DNA of 64,000 nucleotides from Tachypleus tridentatus (Eukaryota > Arthropoda > Merostomata > Xiphosura > Limulidae), in contig NC_134827.1 in the NCBI RefSeq assembly GCF_004210375.1, positions 101,045,285 to 101,109,284 on the forward strand, given 5' to 3'. A program made the translations under genes and the position numbers. Below are positions 55,346 to 64,000 of the stretch, one piece after another. Position 1 is the stretch's first letter. Each line of letters begins with the position of its first letter. Below the pieces are notes generated by a model that was given only the letters and a program-made list of their open reading frames with translations, had not been told where the DNA came from and ran no database searches.

Positions 55346-55865
55346 CCACTGGGTAGGTGGTCCTGTGTATAACATTTACTGAGTGAGTAATTTGATCCCA
55401 CTGGGTAGGTGGCCCTGTGTATAACACTTACTGAGTGAGTAATTTGATCCCACTGGGTAGGTGGCCCTGTGTATAACACTTACTGAGTGAGTAATTTGAT
55501 CCCACTGGGTAGGTGGCCCTGTGTATAACACTTACTGAGTGAGTAATTTGATCCCACTGGGTAGGTGGCCTTGAGAATAACACTTACTGAGTGAGTAATT
55601 TGATCCCACTGGGTAGGTGGCCTTGAGAATAACACTTACTGAGTGAGTAATTTGATCCCACTGGGTAGGTGGCTCTGTCTATAACACTTACTGAGTGAGT
55701 AATTTGATCCCACTGGGTAGGTGGCCCTGTGTATAACACTTACTGAGTGAGTAATTTGATCCCACTGGGTAGGTGGTCCTGTGTATAACACTTACTGAGT
55801 GAGTAATTTGATCCCACTGGGTAGGTGGCCCTGTGTATAACACTTACTGAGTGAGTAATTTAATC
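55346..55865 (+). repeat. 52-bp minisatellite, 10 copies
   Basis: CCACTGGGTAGGTGGCCCTG, TGTATAACACTTACTGAGTG, AGTAATTTGATC repeats with exact 52-bp spacing from 55,346. Units 5 and 6 carry CTTGAGAATAAC, unit 7 carries CTCTGTCTATAAC, and the others are almost identical, so the array is young. Confidence 0.97.
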
Positions 55866-56129
55866 TAATTTGTTTTAAGTCAGTTCTTTACACTGAGTAT
55901 TGTAATAAAAAAATACTAACCATGATACAACTAAGTGGACTCCACCCCCAACTCTACCATAGTGAATGGTTTATGTTAATTTAAGGGTTAATATCGAAGC
56001 TTAAGAATGATTACAGGAGATGCTGGACTGAACCACTTTATACTAAAGATCATAATGCTTTAAGTATTTATTGCTATTAATTAAGTACTTCAATTAAACG
56101 GCCAGTAATTTCAGTTTTCAATGCCTGCT

Positions 56130-56205
56130 ATATTTCGGGTTTTGATACCCATAGTGGGCTAAGCACAGATGGCACTTTTGTATTATTAGGCTTAATAACG
56201 AAAGG
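56130..56205 (+). mobile_element. SINE-C remnant
   Basis: ATTTCGGGTTTTGATACCCA, TAGTGGGCTAAGCACAGATG and TATTAGGCTTAATAACG keep the B-box-to-tail order of SINE-C. Confidence 0.55.
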
Positions 56206-56404
56206 TCTCAGTATCATTCCCTTTAGTCTAATGTGATATTAATACTAAAGTCCTGGATATAATTTGAGGCAGGAAATTAAACAGTAGTTCTCACAGAGAC
56301 TCGAATTGTTGAAAACGTAAACGTTGCTGTTGGTTTTTGTTACACATTCTGTTCTGTGTAAAAATGTTACCACAAAAGAAGAGGTAGAATAGACAGTCAG
56401 CACT

Positions 56405-56660
56405 GAGTGTGGCCCAGAGGTTAGCGTGCTGGGCTGCAGATCGACACTTTATGGTTCGCATCCTGTTACTACCAAAAAGAAAATCGTACTCCCCGCTTTG
56501 AGGCTTTAGGTGTGTAATAAGAATGACGGTCAAATCTCACTCACTATTCGGTTTGAGCAGAGTAGCCCAAAAGATTATGGATGATGGTATTATCTAGCCG
56601 CCTTGAGGACGAATAACGCAGATATCCCTAAAATATCTTTGCGCGAAATCAAAGAAACAA
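56405..56660 (+). mobile_element. SINE-D, full length
   Basis: The head GTGTGGCCCAGAGGTTAGCG, TGCTGGGCTGCAGATC and ATGGTTCGCATCC is the clearest D head in the window. The body has TGACGGTCAAATCTCACTCA and CAGAGTAGCCCAAAAGATTA, and the tail has TATCTTTGCGCGAAATC. Body and tail are therefore shared with SINE-A while the tRNA head differs. Confidence 0.75.
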
Positions 56661-57301
56661 GAAAATAATAACCAGTTAGAGAGTTTGTTTTGATTTCAAT
56701 GCGTGGAAGTAAGCATAATGGAGAAAGATTTTTCTAATTAAAGTGTTTACATGCTTTCGCTAGAAAAAAAAGGAAAAACAAACATTTATGTATAATAAAT
56801 AACCTACTGGATGACGGTTCATTACTCTATCTTCAACCCTAAATAAACTGTACTTAAAAAGGGAGAAAAATAAAAAAGTTCTTCGACACTTAACATTTTA
56901 AGGTCTTGTATTAATGTAAACACAAAGTCTTCAAAATTAACATTTTTACTTAATATTTCGGTTCTTCTAGAGCACTTAATCACTAGCGCTGTAACATTTT
57001 AATTATAAATCTAAAGTTAAAATCGGAAAACATTACAGGTCTGTTTCAGAAGCAGATTGATTTTACAGACCAATTAAAACCTTATGTCGACATTTAATAA
57101 TTCAGTGACGTAGAATGTCTTGAAATGACGTCAAATATTTTAATTCTTTTCCCTTTCAGAAACAGCATTACTACAGTCGAACTAGGTTTGTTTCAATGAA
57201 GATTCATTAAGTTACTGATTTCTTTGAGCTCTGCATGGCGTTAAAAATTACGACTTACTAATATAAAGATAGCTGTTTTCTGGAAAAGATAAAACTGCAC
57301 A
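56661..57301. other. no gene seen
   Basis: AT-rich DNA with one TGACGTCA at 57,126-57,133. Nothing else recognised. Confidence 0.5.
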
Positions 57302-57303
57302 TA

Positions 57304-58447
57304 TACTCTTCAAAAAGAGAAACGCAAAAGGCAAAATATGAGACAAATTATCAACAAGTTTATTCTGGGTAGTTCTGTATGACATGTGTGAAACTTTGCA
57401 CATTCACTGCTGAAGTCTAAAGTCTGCAAAGGCGAAGTCCACGCTCACTAGTTGAAGTTTAACGTCACTCAACGTCAATAACGAGTATGCCCCCCGTGAG
57501 CATCAATAACTGTTTGGTATGCCCATGGAAGCGATGAGATGACTAATAACATCCTGTGGAATGGCTGTCCACTCAGCCTGCAAAGCTGCTGCAAGCTGAG
57601 ATAGAGTCTGCGGTTTAGGTTGTCGCCGTCACAGACGTCGGTCCAACTCGTACCAAAGATGTTCGATGGGATTTAAATCTGGTGATCTGGAGGGCCAGGG
57701 AAGAACGTTGATGTTGTGGTGTTTCAAGAAGACAATGGTGAGTCGGGCTGTGTGAGGACGGGCGTTGTCATGTTGAAAAACGTCGTTGACGTTCACCATG
57801 ATGGGTTGCACATGGGGCCTAAGAATCTCGTCGACGGTTGCGTACAGTCTGATCGGAAATCCTACGCAGCCCTGGTATGGTTGAGGCAGTAGACGTCGCA
57901 GTGGTGGTCCTATCCTGAAGGTGACGTAACCGGATGTTGCGATCTTGTGCGGGCGTGGTTACACGAGGTCTGCCAGATCGTGGACGGTCACGAGTTGCTC
58001 CATGTTGTTGGTGACGATTCCATAGCCTTGTGATGGTGCTTGGGTGGACATTCACAGCTCTGGCAACATCTGATCGAGATTCGTCTGCTTCCAAGCGACC
58101 AATGGTGTTGTTGCGTTTTGCTTCAATCAGTCTTGGCGTAACTGTATTGCGTGTCGGTGGCTTAACACTGAGCTATGGAAACCGAGAACCCGCCACTTTT
58201 ATAGGGATTTTGCACATGTTGCACTTGCAGATCTCTCAAACAAATTTATTGGACACGCATGCGTTTTGGCGAAAAATCCGATGTTTTCCTCCGTTTTCAA
58301 AGTGCACAACTTTTATTGTCATTTTGGTCTGACAATCAGTGCCTTAACACGTGTAACATCACATACTCTGAATTTGTAACGTTATTACATATATTTCTCG
58401 TTAAAATAACAAAAATATCTCTTTTGCGTTTTTTGTTTTGAAGAGTA
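57304..58447 (-). mobile_element. Tc1-like transposon, internally deleted
   Basis: The 1,144-bp element has terminal inverted repeats that begin TACTCTTCAAAAAGAGAAAC, GCAAAAGG on the left and, reverse-complemented, TACTCTTCAAAACAAAAAAC, GCAAAAGAG on the right. TA at 57,302-57,303 and 58,448-58,449 is the target duplication of the Tc1/mariner superfamily. It carries a broken transposase gene on the minus strand. A TTAA MITE begins 31 bp to its right. Confidence 0.93.
57475..58139 (-). pseudogene. Tc1-like transposase, deleted and frameshifted
   Basis: The minus strand first gives a helix-turn-helix DNA-binding part (LIEAKRNNTIGRLEADESRS, then VHPSTITRLWNRHQQHG, RPRSGRPRVTT and ISDQTVRNR). About 100 residues usual for the family, including the first catalytic Asp, are then missing. 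The DDE_3 part follows in another frame, joined near 57,833: DEILRPHVQPIMVNVNDVF, QHDNARPHTA (second Asp), SPDLNPIEHLW (catalytic Glu), then QLAAALQAEW and VIDAHGGHTRY. Other lesions are ACG where the start ATG is expected (58,137-58,139, inferred), TGA replacing an Arg codon after DRRL near 57,626, and a frameshift near 57,505. It cannot make transposase but keeps intact ends, so it could have been moved in trans. Confidence 0.9.
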
Positions 58448-58478
58448 TAGTTTCCGTATAACATATTAAGTTCTTTAA

Positions 58479-58715
58479 CGTGTTCAGTGCCGATCGGTAA
58501 CACAGTGCCACGGACGAGTTAATTCGTTCTCAATAATACCTAACTTCAACGCCAGATGTCAGCACCATACATGCACTTGACCTACTTACATATTGTTTCA
58601 CTTTCGATCCAAAATGGCGTCACGAGAAAGTTTACAAAATGGAGAAGCATTAGAGTTGTATTTTGAACTTGGTTCGGAGTTGCTGTATCAGCTGAAATAC
58701 TTGGCAGTCAACAGG
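58479..58715 (-). mobile_element. TTAA-flanked MITE (piggyBac-like), copy 2
   Basis: Starts CGTGTTCAGTGCC and ends GGCAGTCAACAGG, with TTAA at 58,475-58,478 and 58,716-58,719. Internal sequence (CGATCGGTAACACAGTGCCA, CTTCAACGCCAGATGTCAGC, TTTCACTTTCGATCCAAAAT) is the reverse complement of the element at 1755-2015 with scattered differences. Non-coding. Confidence 0.85.
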
Positions 58716-59008
58716 TTAAACCAAGGTAGTAATTCAATGTCAAAACCGTTCAGGAACGTTGCTCCTTAGAATATCCCACTTTAAACAATTACTGAGATGT
58801 ATTTAATGGTGTATTTTCAGTCTTTAAAAAATTGCTAATCGTATTTATACCCGTTTTCTGCAGATAGGGGATGAAATCACCCTTAATTTGTCATACCATT
58901 TAATTTAGTAAAAACTAAGATTACATGCAGAAAGTACGAGCTCACCCTAAACATGTTTTAGTTGTGAATCATGGGATACGTTCACGTTAAAAAGTAAACG
59001 CTTTTTTG

Positions 59009-59204
59009 TTTGTTTATTTGTTTTGAATTTCGCGCAAAGCTACTTAAGGGCTATCTGCGCCAGCCGTCCGTAATTTAGCAGTGTAAGACTAGAGGGAAGA
59101 CAGCTAATCATCATCACCCACTGTCAACTCTTGGGCTACTCTCTAACCAACGAATAATGGGATTGAGCGTACCATTATAACGCCCCCACGGCTGAAAGGG
59201 CGAG
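59009..59204 (-). mobile_element. SINE-A, 5' truncated, with target duplication
   Basis: Tail and body are near consensus (GAATTTCGCGCAAAGCTACT to ACGGCTGAAAGGG), but the tRNA head is absent. CGCTTTTTTG at 58,999-59,008 and 59,205-59,214 flanks it. A truncated copy bounded by a duplication is what incomplete reverse transcription leaves. Confidence 0.87.
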
Positions 59205-59214
59205 CGCTTTTTTG

Positions 59215-59899
59215 ACACATATTATTAAGTACTGAAGTATGGATACACACGAAATACAATTTAATATTTTCTATAAATCAGTACATGCTGGGAAGAAACA
59301 TACAATCTAAGAATATGTATTATCAGCACAGCTGGTATGGATATTAAAACTTTAATTAAAATAAAGTACAGAAAAACAAAGTATCGACCTTCTGATATCA
59401 TCTTCAATTTAACAAAGTGTCTAATAATTTACATCAAACGATCTCGTGTATAACACACACAAACTTAACAATAACAGACTTGCATCTCGCACAATAAGAT
59501 TCAGCCAATTCTAATTTGCTTATAAGATATATTTCATTAAAGTTTTAAACATATATATTGTTGTTGAATATTTACTTTCATTAGGTAATCGACTCCAAAA
59601 TTTCGAGCCTGACTATCACATATTATTAATCGTGGTGTTCAACCTTGCATCCGGCATATAATATCGTTACTTTGAATATATACAATAATTATATATATAT
59701 ATATATATATATAATAATAATGATTCTAAAGTAACTCGTTTTAACCACTGTAATTTACAATCCCCTTCTAAACTTATTAGTACAAGTATTAGTACCACTA
59801 TTAGTACCATATGGAAAAACGTTTCGTCAATGCTGTATATTATTACGGTTATACACTAAGCTTATTGCTTGTTTTTGTGAAATACTCAAGGGGTTCAAA
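59215..59899. other. no gene seen; (AT)n at 59,689-59,712
   Basis: AT-rich sequence with a short AT microsatellite, and AGTATTAGTACCACTATTAG, TACC direct repetition near 59,785. No gene. Confidence 0.5.
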
Positions 59900-62062
59900 A
59901 TTATTCTTTTTAATGTTACTTTAAACTGAACCACAGTAAGGGATCAACATGATTTTTTTCAATGTTACTTCAAACTGAACCACAGTAAGGGTTCAACATG
60001 ATTTTTTTTCAATATTACTTCAAACTGAAACACAGTAAGGGTTCAACATGATTTTTTCAATATTACCTCAAAGTAATACGCAGTAAGGGTTCCACATGAT
60101 TTTTTTCAATATTACCTTAAACTATATCACACTAAGGGTTCAACACGATTTTTTCAATATTACTTTAAACTAAATCGCAGTAATGGTTAAACACGAGTTT
60201 TTCAATATTACTTCAAACTAAACCACAATAAGGGTTCAACATGATTTTGTCAATCTTCAAACTAAAACACAGGAAGAGTTCAACATGATTTTTTTCGATA
60301 TTACTTTAAACTAAAACGCAGTAAGGGTTCAACAAGATTTTTTTCATTATTATTTCAAACTAAAACACAGTAAGAGTTCAACATGATTTTTTTCAATATT
60401 ACTTCAAATTAAACCACAGTAGGGGTTCATGCTTATTTCAATATTGCTTCAAACTAAAATGCCGTAAGGGTTCAACATGATTTTTTCAATATTACTTTGA
60501 ATTAAAACGCAGTAAGGGTTCAACATGATTGTTTCAATATTACTTGAAACTAAAACGCAGTAAGGGTTCAACATGATTTTTTCAATATTACTTCAAATTA
60601 AAACGTAGTAAGGATGCAACATGATTTTTTCTATATTACCTCAAACTAAAACACAGTAAGGGTTCAACATGGTTTTTTTCAATATTACTTCAAACTAAAA
60701 CACAGTAAGGGTTCTATATGATTTTTTCAATATTACTTCAGACTAAAACAGTAAGAGTTCAACATGATTTTTTTCAATATTACTTCAAATTAAACCACAG
60801 TAGGGGTTCATGCTTTTTTCAATATTACTTGAAACTAAAACACAGTAAGAGTTCAACATGATTTTTTAATATTACTTCAAACTAAAATGTAGTAAGGGTT
60901 CAATATGATTTTTTCAATATTACTTCAAACTAAAATGCAGTAAGGGTTCAATATGACTTTTTCAATATTACCTCAAACTAAACCACAGTAAGGGTTCAAC
61001 ATGATTTTTTCAATATCACCTCAAACTAAACCACAGTAAAGGTTCAATATGATTTTTTAATATTCTTTCAAACTAAAATACAGTAAGGGTTAAACATGAT
61101 TTTTTCAATATTAATATTACTTCAAAGTAAACCACAATAAGGGTTCAACATGATTATTTTTCAATATTACTTCAAACTAAAACGCAGTAAGGGTTTCACG
61201 TGATTTTTTCAATATTACTTCAAAGTAATACGCAGTAAGGGTTCCACATGATTTTTTCAATATTACCTCAAACTATACCACACTAAGGGTTCAACATGAT
61301 TTTTTTAATATTACCTCAAACTAAAACGCAGTAAGGATTCAACATGATTTTTTCTATAATGCTTCAAACTAAAACACAGTAAGGGTTCAACATGATTTTT
61401 TTAATATTACCTCAAACTAAAACGCAGTAAGGATTCAACATGATTTTTTCTATAATGCTTCAAACTAAAACACAGTAAGGGTTCAACATAATTTTTTTCA
61501 ATATTCAAACTAAATGCAGTAAGGGTTCAACATGATTTTTTTCAATATTACTTCAAACTAAAACGCAAGAAGGTTCAACATGATTTTTTCAATATTACTT
61601 CAAACGAAAACGCAGTAAGGATTCAACATGATTTTTTTCAATATTACTTCAAACTAAAACGCAATAAGGTTCAACATGATTTTTTCAATATTACTACAAA
61701 CGAAAACACAGTAAGGGCTCAACATGAGTTTTTCAATATTACTTGAAACTAAAACGCAGTAATGGTTCAACATGATTTTTTCCAATATTACTTGAAATTA
61801 AAACACAGTAAGGGTTCAACATGATTTTTTCAATTTTACTTCAAATTAAAACGCAGTTAAAGGTTAAACATGATTTTTTAAATATTACTTCAAACTAATA
61901 TGCAGTAAGGGTTAAACGTGTTTTTTTTCAATATTATTATTACTTCAAACTAAAACGCAGTGGAGATGAATTATGATTTTTCAATATTATTTAAGACTGA
62001 AACACATTAAGGATTCAACATGATTTTTTCAATACCACCCGAAACTAAAATACAATAAGTAT
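59900..62062 (+). repeat. about 48-bp AT-rich array, roughly 45 copies
   Basis: The unit CAATATTACTTCAAACTAAA, ACGCAGTAAGGGTTCAACAT, GATTTTTT repeats for 2.2 kb. Length varies from about 45 to 52 bp through the T-run and small deletions. The variable position AC[AG]CAGTAAG alternates between CACAG and CGCAG, and the copies are diverged from one another. Local pairs (61.29-61.39 and 61.38-61.49 kb) are near-identical two-unit duplications. Confidence 0.95.
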
Positions 62063-63187
62063 AGCTCAATAAACCCTAAATTAGTAGTATTATTTTATTA
62101 TTGTGACATGAAACGTCAAAGGTCAAAAGACATCATATAGGTTGTGTAACGTCACGTCTACGATGTTTGTGGTATATTTGTATATACTTTCTGCTCCAAA
62201 CAATTTACGATTCATTTAGATGCTTCAAACCAATTGATCGTCACATAAAATTATCTATATATATATAATTATTATTATTATCTTAAAGTTAAATTTATTG
62301 ATAAATTTATATAACCATACAATGTAAAAGGTTCGAAGAAATGTCAATGTATAAGAAACATAATTTTTAATAAGTCAGATAGGCTAGTGGATTACACGTT
62401 TTTTCTCTTCTGCTTTGTTCAATGTACCCCATAATTTAACCTTTATGATTATATTCTGTATGTAAATGAATGATATAATGACAGTTCTAACTTTGATTAA
62501 AGTTTCACGTAAATGGCTACTAATGCAGTGTACTTAACACGATGTAGTGTGTAAAAGTAGGCCTAACTGTTTTTTGCCTAATATAAAAGTATAGTTAAGT
62601 AATAAAACTGCGCAATTCAATACTCGTTTATTAGTGACAAAGAGATTAGTCGTTATTTTTAGGTATTTTAAATATTACAAAAATGATGTCAGTTAGATAA
62701 TTTAGTTGTTACGAACACAATTTATCTTGTATTAATGTTTAATCGTATAGACAATGTGTAGAGTAATTAGGGTTGATTATATCTAAACCATCAAGAGAGT
62801 TTAAGCCTAAACTAGTCAAAGTGTTCATTTATATTTGAAATATATAATTTAACTGGATGTTTCAAAAGCATTTCATTACCATTCAAAATTGAGTTTTAAT
62901 TTCAAGCTTCGACCTACTTCAGCAGTAGTACCTATAATATTGTACTATAATAAGAATAAATGACTGTAAAAAATCATAGGTCTAATTACAAGCTTACCGA
63001 GTTGCGTGATTACTTACGTCAGTTGTAACACGTTCATGTATTCTGTTTAATTTACCTACCGTCCAAATGTGATTCAGTTATCAGATTTCTTTGCTGATAC
63101 ACTAAAATTATGTTAAACTTGTTTTTTTAATATAAATGAGTAGAAAGATAGGCTTAACATTTTTTTAAGTTCAGTGCATGTTGTACA
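62063..63187. other. no gene seen
   Basis: 1.1 kb of AT-rich unique-looking DNA. No recognised repeats or coding signature. Confidence 0.5.
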
Positions 63188-63330
63188 GATTTAGAGTAAC
63201 TTGTATTGATTGTTCGTGACATCAGCTAGGGTTAGAGTAACTTGTACTGTTAGATAGTGATATCAGCTAGGGTTAGAGTAACTTGTACTGTTAGATAGTG
63301 ATATCAGCTAGGGTTAGAGTAACTTGTGTC
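63188..63330 (+). repeat. 41-bp minisatellite, 3.4 copies
   Basis: TTAGAGTAACTTGTACTGTT, AGATAGTGATATCAGCTAGGG starts at 63,191, 63,232, 63,273 and 63,314. Unrelated in sequence to the 41-bp array at 51.8 kb. Confidence 0.93.
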
Positions 63331-63599
63331 GGTTGCGTGTAAATAATAATAAAAGATTAAGTTTAATTTTATGAACAAATGTTTACTTAAGGTGTTAATC
63401 ATCACAAATATAGAAAGAAATAATTCAAAGTTTTATAGCATCAAACTTTGGCAACGTGTTTACAATAACACCTCTCGTGATTGCGTATTTTGTAACTGAA
63501 AAAATGCATAAGTAAACACATTGTTTTTACGTTATTAACGAAACTTCTGTCGAAAGTGTTAGATTTCAGGCTACTTTCAAAGAACAATAGAAGGTAAAT

Positions 63600-63890
63600 C
63601 ACTGGTGAAACATCAGAAGTTTATTAAACTTCATATTTGCTACAACATCAACTCAGTGAAAGTGCTAAATTTTGAAATTTTACTTCAAATGTCTCAAATA
63701 CACTCCTATAAAGTTTATTTGGAAGTAACTTTCGATTTGTCAAGTTTTTGGACTGTCAAATCCCAGATCTGCTCAATTGGGTTGAGATCTGGGCACCTTG
63801 GGGGCCACTGTATTATTTTAATGACTCTAGCAGATTCTTTCTTAGCTAAGTAGAAACTGCATTATCAAAAATATATTAATTCGCTATAGT
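63600..63890 (-). pseudogene. Tc1-like transposase, 3' end, decayed
   Basis: The minus strand reads LAKKESARVIKIIQ, then WPPRCPDLNPIEQIWDLTVQ, then KLDKSKVTSK with stops and a trailing ECI-DI-SKI. This matches the C-terminal DDE_3 part of Tc1-like transposases (WP..SPDLNPIE..W, containing the catalytic Glu). A DNA(V)S scrap just upstream in another frame near 63,870 would be the QDNA motif, so a frameshift separates them. It differs from the Tc1 element at 57.3 kb (NPIEQIWDL against NPIEHLWYEL), so it is a second family. No terminal repeats were identified, and the plus-strand frame here is a shadow. Confidence 0.78.
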
Positions 63891-64000
63891 ATGATATTTA
63901 TTTTCATATAACACTTTGTTATTCTACATACGACTGACTAACCATTTATTATAATTTATTTCAATTTATTATTCTCATTCTGTGTTAAATTACTGGTCAT

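Overview
What it is. The window is AT-rich animal DNA with no intact protein-coding gene, rRNA or functional tRNA gene that I can support. Everything recognisable is repetitive: tRNA-derived SINEs, tandem arrays from a few dozen bases to 8.7 kb, short non-autonomous DNA transposons, and decayed transposase or retroelement remains. The dominant SINE (here SINE-A: a Thr-like tRNA head with anticodon CGT, a body carrying GTGACGGTCAATCCCAC and GATGACTAGCTGCC, and an (AAAC)n tail) is one I associate with horseshoe crabs (Limulus, Tachypleus). A xiphosuran or related chelicerate is my best guess; this rests on memory of the repeat, not on a search.

SINE names used below. A: as above. B: a tRNA-like head with GGATTTACAACGCTAAAATC, then GGTTCGATTCC, and a tail reading AGCCCGATGTGGCTTTGCTA plus (AC)n. 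C: a head like B but a tail reading GTAGCTTTGTGCTTAATTC. D: an older relative of A with a different tRNA head (CCCAGAGGTTAGCGTGCTGG) and a body carrying CTGAACTGATAGACTAG. Strand is given so that + means the tRNA head lies at the lower coordinate.

Layout. 0-2.4 kb: a foldback repeat with a retroelement-type motif, a SINE-A, a TTAA-flanked MITE and strongly decayed satellite. 2.6-11.3 kb: a 34-bp satellite of about 255 monomers with a homogenised core and diverged edges. 11.3-14.2 kb: decayed satellite edge and SINE fragments. 14.3-16.4 kb: a 27-bp array arranged as 81-bp higher-order units, open on both strands. 16.4-24 kb: SINEs and a second copy of the retroelement motif. 24.0-24.4 kb: a dead P-element/THAP9-type transposase. 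24.8-29.4 kb: three minisatellites (73, 37 and 36 bp). 29.4-44.1 kb: a dense field of SINEs A-D, several nested, chimeric or inverted. 45.2-46.5 kb: a decayed copy of a recurrent uncharacterised invertebrate ORF family. 46.6-54.9 kb: more SINEs, two MITEs, and 41-bp and 32-bp minisatellites. 55.3-55.9 kb: a 52-bp array. 57.3-58.7 kb: an internally deleted Tc1 element beside a second TTAA MITE. 59.9-62.1 kb: a roughly 48-bp array. 63.2-63.9 kb: a 41-bp repeat and the 3' end of a dead Tc1 transposase gene.

How the parts relate. There are no genes to form a pathway. The biology visible here is repeat dynamics. SINEs carry 9-13 bp target duplications typical of LINE-driven retrotransposition, DNA transposons carry TA or TTAA duplications, and tandem arrays expand in blocks while their edges decay. 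The strongest leads are the age structure and block duplication of the 34-bp satellite, the double-open 27-bp array, the two TTAA MITEs, and the P-element-type and unknown-family pseudogenes.
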